From NCBI GenBank assembly GCA_028671895.1, contig CM053813.1, forward strand, positions 45,168,501 through 45,232,500: 64,000 nt of DNA, given 5' to 3'. The position numbers were made by a program, and so were the translations under genes. Positions within the stretch are counted from its first letter, which is position 1. Each line of letters opens with the position of its first letter. The notes beneath the pieces are model-generated. The model made no database searches. It had not been told where the DNA came from and worked only from the letters and a program-made list of their open reading frames with translations. Positions 23,077 to 34,100 of this stretch are shown piece by piece. This stretch comes from Oenanthe sinensis (lineage: Eukaryota > Streptophyta > Magnoliopsida > Apiales > Apiaceae).

Positions 23077-25184
23077 TGACTGAAGTCGAAATCCCCCAAG
23101 AACTTGAGGATTTTCTCTTTAAGAAATGGGATATTTGGGAATTTCGGGCTTGCATCTTAGTTTTTTCCTACAAATCTTCTTAATTGTTGTTGGAAGCTTT
23201 AAAAGGTGTTCACAGAAGTGGATTGTCATCCTTCTGTGGTTAGCATACTTGCTTGCAGATATCGTTGCTGTGTTTGGGCTCGGTCTTATTGTAAGCAGGC
23301 AAAGTTTGTATGTTGTATATTGCAATAACTGTGAATCCGATGCTTGTTACCTAAATATTATTCATACCTACTGGGCTCCGTTTTTACTTGTACACCTTGG
23401 CGGTCCAGACTTCATCACTTCTTTCACACCTGAGGACAATGAACTGTGGCGAAGACTTGTTTTTTCTGGCTTCACAGTGCACTACAGTAGCTTATTGTTT
23501 CTATCAAACTCAAAAATATGTCAACCAAAAAGAAGAATGTCAACCAAGGATCCCAACGATACTTGTGTTGTTGTGTGGAACTATCAAGTGTTCAGAGCGT
23601 ATACGTGCTCTGTATTATGGAAGTGCAAATAGCTTCCGTAATTCCATTCTTTCGATACCTGATTTGGATGCTTACAAGATTAGAATGAATAAGGATGCTT
23701 TGTCCTATGTACAAGAGATGCAGTGTTCTTTTGAATACTTCATGGCATTCAAAGGACTTGTTGTTGGTCTCGCTCTTAGGGTTCATGAACGCAGCCAAAG
23801 CCGAGACTTCTTCCTTGCAACATCATACAAGCTACGCTTTCCGGCTAGTTGAGGTGGAGTTGAACTATATTTATGATGCTTTTTTCACCAAATTGTCTGT
23901 GCTGCAACACAATTTTGGCTACTGCAGTAGAACTCTGTCCTTCATCACAGTTGTTGCTTCATTAGGACTCTTCCATTTTGACTTGGATAGGGAAGACATG
24001 TTTCATCCTGATACAGTGATTACTTACATTTTGCCTATTGGAGCAATTGTGTTGGACTTGATTCAATTTACTTTTCTGTGACTGGACAATTGTAAAGCTG
24101 AGCCCTCTGTTTGATGCAAACGCCAAGCACAAGTCATGGAAACATAAGTTTGTTGATTGGTTATTGTTTGGTAAAACAACTACAAATTCGTTCCTAGATT
24201 GGTTGTTTGGTACCGGTAGAGACAGAGTTCATCATTGCGCGCCAAAATTTGCTAATAGCAGGTGGGCTGAATATCTATCAACATTCAATTTGATACATTA
24301 TTGTTTACACAAACGTTCATAAGGAAAATAAAAAATTTATAATTACTTTGGCGTTGTTAGTTTACTGAACGAGATTTGGTATGTAAAACCTCTACCACTA
24401 TCCTATTACATAATTGATTTCATTTTCAACGAGATGAAAATGAAATCACAGAAGGTGGACAGTTTAGCCATGGCTAAACAAATATGTTCTTCCAAAGGAG
24501 AGTGGGTACTTCACGAAATCGAAGGCCTTGATATTTTTCTTCCTTACGTTGCTAATTATAACTATGATGATATCCTTCTTTTGTGGCACATTGCTACTGA
24601 AGTCTGCTACAACGACTGCCAAGATCAACTGACTAATAACTTGGAACAACGCGACACTGCAAAGAAGCTATCGGACTACACGCTATATATTATGGTCATG
24701 AAGGCTGATATGATGTCTGCAGTTTCTAGCACTGGGGACATAAAGTTCCTAGATACTTGCATTGAGGTTAGCAAATTATTTGATACTAAATTATCCGAAC
24801 TGAAAAAGGAAAAGTGTTGTTTCTTTGGTAGAGAGAGCAAAAAAGAGGAGGAGGCCTTGCATGTAAAGGCCTGCGAAACAATTCTTAGCATCAATAGTGA
24901 AGTCAAGCCGGTTCCTGTACTCGGATGAATATAAATTGTTGTTGTTCAATGCATCTGTATTGGCCAAAGAGCTAAAACTGTTACCCTCGGAGAAGAAATG
25001 GTTGACAATAAGCAAATTGTGGGTGGAACTGCTATCATATGCGGCAAGTCATATCAGGTCAAGTGCTCATACTCAGCAACTAAACAAAGGCAGAGAGCTA
25101 ATTACTGTTGTTTGGTTACTGATGGCTCATTTCGGCTTGGGAGATCACTATGAAATCAGCCCAGGAATGGAAGGAAATAACTAA
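23077..25184 (+). pseudogene. DUF4220/DUF594 family membrane protein, pseudogene
   Basis: Conserved pieces appear in order but in changing frames: WDIWEFRACILVFS (start ATG 23077), then FFLQIFLIVVGSFKR and WAPFLLVHLGGPD, then IPTILVLLCGTIKCSERIRA, then AFRLVEVELNYIYDAFFTK, then DWTIVKLSP, then LLLWHIATEVCYNDC and LSDYTLYIMVMKADM (DUF594), then LWVELLSYAASHIRSSAHTQ near the end. Frameshifts fall near 23160, 23460, 23820, 24075 and 24900, and in-frame TAA codons lie at 24320 and 24329. Family members are plant proteins of about 650-750 residues with several N-terminal membrane helices, usually intronless, and of unknown function. Nearly the whole gene is present, so decay is fairly recent. Homopolymer sequencing error is an alternative for some shifts. 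Confidence 0.85.
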
Positions 25185-25937
25185 TTGTTTAAGAAGTTGG
25201 TTCTCTTATTATGAATAACATTATGCATTGTTTCTTGTTTGTGCATGTAGTAAAATGTTCTGCATATGTTTTTGTTGAGCTTTAAGAAGTGCTCTACAAG
25301 TCATCGGTTTTGTTTTAAACAAATTCCATTAATTTTGTTCATCCAGAACTTCAGGATGTTCAGATTAATGACTTGTATAAATCATTTAGTGAGAATTGCC
25401 GAATAAATAGAATGAGGGACTAATAATGTGTTGTCAGTTGTGCATATAAAATAGTTGCCATCTCAATTTTTGACACAGAAAAACAGTCATCTGGAGTCTG
25501 GATATTGCATTACCCCTTAAATCTATTTAAGATGTCAAGTAATGGCATTACTGCCTAGCCAGTATAATTTTTTTTTTACGGTGTTAAGTGCATTAATAGT
25601 TTAACGCCAGTACAACTATTAAGGGATGTGGGAGACTCAGATTTGAATACTCAATCAACTATAGAAAATAAGTATGTATCATAAACTTTGTGCTTTGGTC
25701 TTAAAGTAGAGATATGTCCTCTCTAATTTCGAACTTAGTAATTAGGGATGAAAAATCTACAATTATGGAAAACAAAGTCAGTATCATCCAGGGGCTTGAA
25801 ATCTTATAAAACAACAGATATCTACGTATATCATGGATTCAGATGTGACTAATGTAGCTATAATGGAATGACGAATGATGCACGAATAAGATAATATTTT
25901 TTCGAGCAAATATTAGGGGAGAATCCTGTTTTGAAAA
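25185..25937. other. Intergenic region between pseudogene and MRF 3' end
   Basis: No recognisable gene. The right-hand part is probably the 3' UTR of the minus-strand MRF gene. Confidence 0.5.
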
Positions 25938-28658
25938 TCATGAGCAAACTCCATTTTCTACAGTATGTCCTGATCTTTGGAAACTCGCTGATGAATCCAA
26001 CCAGCCTTCAACCTTGGCCCGTTCAACGTACTGAGCAAACTTCTTCTCAGCATCAGGAACATCCAAAGCCAAGTCATCAAGTGATTCCGCTAATCTGCCA
26101 AAGCCTTTGGTCATCTGATTCATTGTTATGAGCCCGGTGCTAAAACACTGTCTGAGTAAACCCCACAATCTGTCATTTTTCTTCTCTATGATTGCCACTA
26201 GTGATTTTTTAACGACCTCATGGTTGAAAAATGGCATATTCAACTCCTTTATGCAGCGACAAGCTTCGGTAATATCCCCTCCAGACTCATACTCCTCCAA
26301 CAGCTTACCAATCTTGTCTTTGACATCTTCAATTGCCCTTCCACCACCACCCCAACACCTCAATATCCGCTCTCCAGAGAGACGAGCTTTGAGTAATGAT
26401 TGTGCCATTTGAAGCACTTTGTTCCCACCTGATTCTGTCCCTGAGCACTGGCTCTTAATCTCCTCTAAGTGGGATGGGGCAAGCACTTCATCTACCACTG
26501 CCCTAGCTAAGAACATTGCTAGGTCCTCAACCACGACTGGATTATCTAAAGCAGTATCATCTGCAGATTCAATCAACATAGTAAAGCCATTTACGACATC
26601 CTCAGCTGGAAAACACAACGACGACAATAGAACAGAAGCCATTTCTTTTTCTCTGTTCTTACGATCCATCGCCAGCGTTATTAGCCGCTTAACAAATATT
26701 GCATTCATTTCTGCTGCACAAAAACTATTCTCTGAATCTAGACACCGACTTACCTCTTGAATATCACTTGAAAGGAAATACTCCTGAATAATGGACTGAG
26801 CCTTCATCTTGAAAGTTTTGGCTGCACTATCTGCTAATGAATTCCTTGCAGATGGTGATGACAATGACTTCAATGATGAGGCACATACCCAACCTTCTGA
26901 TGCTGCTTTTGAAATTATACTCTGCAATTTCTCCCTTGCATTTGGTATGTCAAGTGACAAGTCATCAACAGTGTCAATAATTCGACTAAATCCTTTTGAT
27001 ACCTGACTAGAATTGATTAAACATTCATCAGCAGCAGTATTTAATAGATCAAGAAGACGTCCCTCAGCTTGGCGCCTTTCCATTGCCATTATAATAGCTC
27101 GTTTAACGATCTCATGGTAGAAAAAAGGAACATTCAGATCTTTGATGCATCTGCATGCCTCTTTTGTGTCACCACTAACAACATATTCTGCTAAGAGGTT
27201 GTTAATTTGAGCCTTCACATCTTCAACAGTTTTGTTCTTGCTCCCACCCCAACGCCGCTCAATAATTTCTGCATGGAGAGGGGCTGATAAATACCCCTTC
27301 TCTGCTCTTTTAATCACATCTATTCCTTTAGAATCCTTAGGTAAGGACTCCAATTTTTTCTTCAAAAATGCAGGAGGAAGTATGTCATCTACCACAGCTC
27401 GTGCAATAAACAATGCAAGAACATCAACTGTGTCTGGTATATCGACAATCAAGTCATCTGCTGCTTCGACTAGCTTACTGAACCCCTTGTAAACTTGTGG
27501 TGGATCAATGACATCGGCATAGAGCGAGGATAACAGAATAGCAGTCATCTCTTTCTCTTTGTCATGCCTATCCATTGCCATGGACACAAGCTTTTTGACA
27601 AAATAATAATGATAATTTGGCATTCCAAGTTCCCGCAATTCATTAGCAGTTGAGACAACATCATCGGTCGCAAAATACTCATCCACGATGACTGTTGCCT
27701 TCTTTTTGTACTCCCCAAGTGGTGAATTTGATTGTATTGCACTTGTTTTATCATTATCCTGCGGTAAAAGTAAGAATTTAGTCCTTCACAAACATATATA
27801 GTAGGCTAATACCCTAATTTTAAGCGGTAGTAGATACTCTTCCTTATATTAAATAAACACTAGTATTCTTGTCAAAAGTTTCACGAACAAGAATAGAAAG
27901 TTTGGGCAGAAATTGTCTCAAGTACCAAGAAAAAGGCTGACAACAGATTAGCAGCTATTATTTTACCTCAGCACTATTGTAGTTTGGGTCATTAGGGTCA
28001 AGGTGTTCGTTGTTCATATCAAGCATGCCTCCCCAGGTTCCTTTCCCCCCACAACCACCTGCAAAACAATACATTATTCAACAACCTAACCTTTGAACTT
28101 TGAAATAATCTTTATAATGTTCATCAACATTATTTTTTTCCTTGAGAAAATTCAATTTAAAGATAGAAGCTACACAGCTACAAACATAATATACACGACA
28201 AGGCCCAATATAGTGCTATAGTTACAATCACTAAAAGGCAGTAGGCCTCTATTTCCACCAGAAACGTACTGCATACAGAGGATATAATAGTTGTATACAT
28301 GATACCATTAACAAAAGGAAAAAAACATCTTCTCAGTTCATATTTTGGTTTGGTTCAGCGTGATTAATAGTATTGCTTAGGACAAAATTAATATAATGGT
28401 ATTAATACCTTTCTTAGGACGACCATCTCTTCCGGAATGTGAATGTCTGTCATTCTTAAGTGGACTCCCAGGCTTGCCAGTGCCATGTTTTCCATAATGA
28501 GCATTAGGTGACCTCGGAGACTTTGGGGATCTCGGGGACTTGGGAGATTTTGATGTGGAAATCTGTAACGGGGAAACTGATAACGGGTCTATACTTTCTG
28601 AAGCAGCTCTAAGTTGTTCCTGATGCTCATTCGACATATATTTGTCACCATACTCCAT
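25938..28658 (-). CDS. MRF: MA3 domain-containing translation regulatory factor (MRF/PDCD4-like)
   Basis: Exons, in transcript order, 28409-28658, 27967-28058 and 25938-27758 give 720 residues with matching phases. Four MA3 domains follow one another at about residues 135-250, 290-410, 430-550 and 590-705; each begins with a motif such as KATVIVDEYF, VEDVKAQINNLLAEY, KAQSIIQEYF or IEDVKDKIGKLLEEY and contains F.KLVEAADDL-type repeats. The N-terminus is polar with an SPKSPRSP repeat, likely a phosphorylation region. Plant MRF proteins resemble animal PDCD4 but carry four MA3 domains instead of two; they bind eIF4A, associate with ribosomes and are controlled by TOR-S6K signalling. The start codon is the first ATG of the frame (28656-28658); bases upstream are probably 5' UTR. 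Confidence 0.93.
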
Positions 28659-29164
28659 GTTTAGAGCAGCTTCAACTTCAACTTTGCTTCAGAACATCAT
28701 GCTTTGAACACGTATAAGTTTCTGCTGCAGACTTTCATAACAGCACATTTCTTAGTATGATTAATAACATAAGTTCACCATGCACACTTTAATGATCTTA
28801 TAAATGAACAAATCAATAAATGAGAAGATAACAGTAATGAAAATATGCATAACAAATTAACAAGTGACAAGAGATGATACAAATTTTAAAACATTACCAC
28901 TTAGGCCAATTGGTGTGCAAAAGGATGATTTGACAAGATAAAAGATGTTATGATCAAAGAAATAACAGATTGGAACTAGTGGAGGGTGATTAAAATTGAA
29001 AATATATATATAGAAATAAGCGGAGGAAGAGGTCCAGAGTACAAAATGTTAGAGCGTATGTAACGTGATCGGCAAAAAAGTGGGAGAAAATAGAGGGTCT
29101 GATGACTATTTATCAAGACCAAGGATACAAAAGCATGTGTGATATTATGTTTCATATATACATC
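28659..29164. other. MRF promoter/5' UTR region
   Basis: Non-coding sequence upstream of the MRF start on the minus strand. No gene is recognised. Bases 29157-29164 (TATACATC) are the left target-site copy of the adjacent element. Confidence 0.5.
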
Positions 29165-30459
29165 AAGGCCTGTCAATGGATGTCCTGTCCGATATATGAA
29201 TTTATATAAAATGATCCGTTAAAAATCTGATCTATAAAAGTCCAATCCGATAAATATGAATATGGATTATACGTGATCCGATCCGCCAACAACCCGATCC
29301 GAATAAATATAATTATATTTATTATATATATACATATATTATATTTAAATAAATATATTTATATTTATAAATATTATATTTATATAAATATATATAATCT
29401 AAGTTTTTAGTTTTGTTGTGAATAGTTATCTTTTATTATAAAATTTATCAATCAAATTTCATGTCCAAATTTAATATATAATAATATTAACTATATATCT
29501 ATATATAGATTATAAATTGTTGGATAATCTATTTCTTATATTTAATATTCATATTTAGGTTCACATGAAATTTATAACTTTAATTCAATCCATCAGATAA
29601 TTCATTTTCAGGTTTTATATCCATATATTTAAATTTAGACAAGATCCATACTCTAATTTGACTCATTTTAATAATTATCATTATTATAATAAATAATATT
29701 TATGGTAAATTTTGTATTAAAATTTGAAATATTAAAGTAACTTCTTGAATATAAATTATATCATAACATATATAGGTTTGGATAAGATCCATAATCTTAA
29801 TTTGATATCCAGTGCCCGTATCAAATATTGATATAATATAATAAATTTTATAAAAAAATTGACATGCCACATAATTAAATAATAATAAAAAATATAAAAA
29901 TATTATAATATGATCAAATTATTAAACAATAACATATATACATATTATTATAAGTAGTTTAAAAAAAATTGAATAAAATTTAAGATATAAAGAATTAAAA
30001 ACAAAAAATTAAATATGAATTAAAACACATAAAATATTATTGTGAGTAAATATTAAATAAAAATTAATACATATAAAATATTATAAATAATAATAAGGAG
30101 AAATTAAGATATTTAAAATAAATTTAGGAAATAATTAAAAAAAATAAACCTATTATGCGAAAGATTTAAATATAAAATAGTTAAATATAAATATTTTTAT
30201 TATGTTATATTATAATAACAATATTTATTAATATATAAATTATAACATACTATAGCATGAGCAAATAATTTAATTATAAAAAATTAATACACAATTTAGT
30301 TGGGTTGGATATCCGATCCGATTATCCGTGGTTCAAATGGAGTGAATATGGATTCACCTTTAAAATATTCGACACTTGATTCGATTCGATTCAAAAAAAT
30401 AAATGGATTTGGATATGAATTTGAGGTGATCCGATCCAAATTCGATCTATTAACGTGCA
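29165..30459. mobile_element. hAT-like non-autonomous element (about 1.3 kb)
   Basis: An identical 8-bp sequence, TATACATC, flanks the region at 29157-29164 and 30460-30467. The left end reads GCCTGTCAATGGATG; the right end on the minus strand reads CACGTTAATAGATCG, an imperfect inverted pair of a kind seen in hAT elements. Several subterminal GATCCGATCC-type motifs lie near both ends (about 29208-29310 and 30308-30440), as expected for transposase binding. The 29,330-30,300 interior is extremely AT-rich and has no transposase frame. Confidence 0.6.
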
Positions 30460-31158
30460 TATACATCTCAATCTATCTAATATTTGATATTAGGGGTGTA
30501 TCCAATCCAAATTTTATTATTAATAATTCATACATTTTTATTGATTATATTTGAATTAACATCTAAGACAGAGTTTGGTCAATACATTAGAGTTAATTTA
30601 GAGTTATCCAGTAGAATCTATTATATTTAGGTGAAGTTTTAAAAAATATAAAATACATAAGAAAATTCAATAAAATTCATGGATTTTTAAAATACATCAA
30701 TATTAATAAATTCTTGAATAATCTTACATTTTAATAAATTATTAATAATTCATATTGAATATCTTGAATTTTAAAATATTATTTAAAATCTTGATTAACT
30801 GATTTGATTTTTATGTAGTTAAATTAATTAAATATAACATTTTATAACTAAAATAACAGTATGTAATCAGTAATATTTTAAATAGAGTTCATATATATAT
30901 ATATATATTATTCTCATAAGTCATAAGTGACATTTTTACTCCCATAATTTTAATTATTTTTGCCTTAGTTTTTTATATTAAAAAAAAATACAATTTTGAT
31001 TATATTTTTATGCCTCAAAAGCTATTTTTCTAGACCCCCTTTGTGTCATTTTCTTGTCCAAACAAAGCCTATTCAAAACCTTCATAAACCCTAATTACAT
31101 AAAACCCATATCAACACATCTATACACACACCCCTATCCAAATTGAAGAAAAACAAGA
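30460..31158. other. AT-rich spacer and MTA promoter
   Basis: AT-rich sequence with a short (TA)n run near 30891-30908. A further TAGGGGTGTATCCAATCC sequence at about 30492 resembles a hAT-type end but has no visible partner. The last 150 bases are probably the 5' UTR of MTA. Confidence 0.45.
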
Positions 31159-34100
31159 ATGGAGGACAGTGAAACAGAGATGAGAGTGAAGCTAGAATCA
31201 AGGATTGATAAATTACACAATGCCCAGATGGATTTAATTGCTTCTCTTCAAGTTCAAGTCCCTGACATTGTCTCTTCAATTGATCTTTCACTCAAAGTCA
31301 TTTCTTCTTATACTGGTAAGTCTTATACACCTTTAGCTGAAACCCCACTTCCAATTCCTACTATACCCCCCAAGATTTCGAAAACCCAGTTCAAATCTGT
31401 GGAAAGATTGAAGAATGAGGGTGTTTCACAATCTTCGGGTGTGAAATTAGAGAGTTTAAAGAGTTTGGGGAAGTCGAATGAGGTTTCAAATGTCGGGGAC
31501 GGGGAAAAATTGAATCTTGATAGGAATGGGAGTGGGAGTGGGAGTGGGGGGAGGAGTTCGTTGTCGATAGTTAGGTATATGGTTGCTGTTTGTTTGTTGG
31601 AGAGGGTTCCGTTTACGCCTATTGATTCGTCGACTGTGTTGATGAAATTGGAGAATAATGTGAGTGGGAGTAATGCAGAGAAGGTTGCGTTGAGGGAGTT
31701 AGGTGGGGATTCGGGTGGGATTGTTGGTGTGGAAATGGCGTTGAGGTCGATAGCGGAGGAGAATGGTGGGGTAGAGTTAGAGGAGTTTGTTGTGAGTGGG
31801 AAGTCGAGGGTTATGGTTGTGGAGATTGACCGGGGGAGGTTGGTTAAGGAGTTGCCGGAGAGTAAGCAGGTTGTTAAGAGTGAGGGGAATTTGAATCAGG
31901 GTCAGCAGGTGGGGGTGATAGGAGGGGGAGGGGGTGAGTTTAATAATAGTGGGATGTTTGGGATGGGGGGACCAATGGGGAGAACGATGCCAGATGCGTG
32001 GATGGGATCTGGGGATCCACATTTTCTGGGAATGCCACCGATGTTTCCTGGGGGTGGTCCGGGTGCGATGATGGGTCCAAGGGGTGGACCGAGAGGTATG
32101 ATGGGAATGATGGGTGTTCCTCCCATGCATAGACCTCCGATGGGTCCGAATGGACAATTTGGTGGTCCTAGTCCGACTTCCATGAAGCCTAGAAGTGAGG
32201 AGGATGATTTGAAGGATCTTGAAGCATTACTTAATAAGAAGTCGTTTAAGGAAATGCAGAAATCGAAAACCGGAGAGGAGCTGTTGGACCTCATTCACCG
32301 CCCTACTGCCAAAGAAACTGCTGTCGCAGCTAAGGTTTGTTATTTACTGAGCTTCATAACACACACGCGCACACATCTTTGCCATCTTGATGAATTAAAC
32401 AAGCTTCGGTTGGTTGTTAATGACATTTGGCATCTGGATTATTAAACCACAATTTGATTTGCCGCATCGTTTTCTGCGATAATCAATCTCATATGGTAGA
32501 CACCTGCCACACCTTGTAATGTAGAATAATGTTTAAGTTACGCGTAAACATGGTTTTAGGACATGTTTGGTGCATATATATTGATTTCTGCTTTTCCTGA
32601 TGTTTATGAAAATTATGTGAAGCGCCTGAAAATGAAACTTGTGGATACTTGATCAACCCAAATGAGAGACTTTCCTGTTGCTTCCTTTTTTAATACTTGT
32701 AAATAATTGATTATGCGAGGATAGAGAAGAGTACATGGAGTGTGTATGTATATTAACATTCTTTTCGGTCATGGAAATGATAGTAATCTACATGTTAAGA
32801 TGATCGCTAAACATGCTAATATAATTGTATGCTTTATTTTTTATTCTCGATATTCTGTATTAAGCTGTATGCCACCATCTTTATCCTTTTTATGTACATT
32901 TTAGGGTAAGCCAATGGATTATGGCCCTTTTACATTCTTCGGAATTAGTCCCAGTCTCTAGTTAGTAAATAGTACATATGCGTGCATTGCGCCTCCGCGC
33001 GCGCACACACACACTTATATTTTTTTTGTAAAAAAACAGGTGGCTAAGTATGGCATCTTGTCCCTTGTTCGGTATTCTTTTCAGCCTCTAATAAGGAAAT
33101 AATAATATCTCCCCCCCCCCTTGCGTGCACACACTAAGTTGGTAAAAAAAATTAGGTGGCTAATTAATTTTTTTATTGTGGAAACATCCATATTTTGCAT
33201 ATTATATGGACATGTATCTTTGCAGTCATTATTGTATACAGAATATACTTTTGCATATATCTATTGGGGGTTTTCCTTAATTTGTTAGTGCTTTTACCAT
33301 TATGACTAAATTAGTATTGCAATTATTTCAGTTTAAGAGCAAAGGTGGTTCCCAAGTAAAGGAGTATTGCTCAGCACTTACCAAAGAAGATTGTAGACGT
33401 CAATCTGGTTCCTTTTTTGCATGCGAGAAGGTCAGTATAGCTACAGTTCATGTTGTTTTAGTAACTGATTACAAACTCCGGTTATAACTGTTAACAAAGT
33501 CATCTTATATTTTTATCCTGCCCAAATATTAATGAATTTATTCTTGTTTACTTCTGTCAAAAGTCAATTATACATTACTTTGAGCTAGGTTTATGTTAGG
33601 TAATTTTTAAATCTTGGCATAAATGTTGGCTTATTAGGTATCTATTTGCAGCAATAATTATATATTTTAATAAGATAGCTAAAATTATAGGTGAATAACA
33701 GCGGCTGTTTGGTGTACTCACGTGGAGTACAAATGTTGATCTTAAAGAAGTTATACAAATTTACTTATATTCATGTGATGGGCTGTAAGCAGGGCTGTAA
33801 TTATGGAACTATTTTGCTTGAAACAACAACAGTTATCTAATAGGGTTTTAAATACTCATCATGTTCTCAGGTTCATTTCCGGCGCATAATTGCCCCCCAT
33901 ACCGATGTTAATCTTGGGGACTGCTCCTTTCTGGATACATGCCGACACATGAAGGTGAATTCTGTTTTCTTTTAAGCTTTATATATCTGCAGGGAAAATA
34001 TTCTTGTGATTTACTTTTACTAACAATTCATATATTCTTATTTTATGATAGACATGTAAGTATGTTCATTACGAGCTCGACTCAACTCCAGATATATCAC

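Noticed and set aside
23077..25184. Programmed frameshifting in the DUF4220-like gene
   Set aside because: Five shifts plus two in-frame stops are too many, and the family is not known for it; decay or homopolymer error is simpler.
30490..30510. TAGGGGTGTATCCAATCC read as the end of a further hAT element
   Set aside because: No matching second end or 8-bp duplication could be located.
31777..32294. Two antisense open frames of 126 and 130 residues over MTA exon 1
   Set aside because: They arise from the G-rich, C-poor coding strand, which removes stops on the other strand. Their composition is His/Pro/Thr- or Pro/Gly-rich low complexity with no domain.
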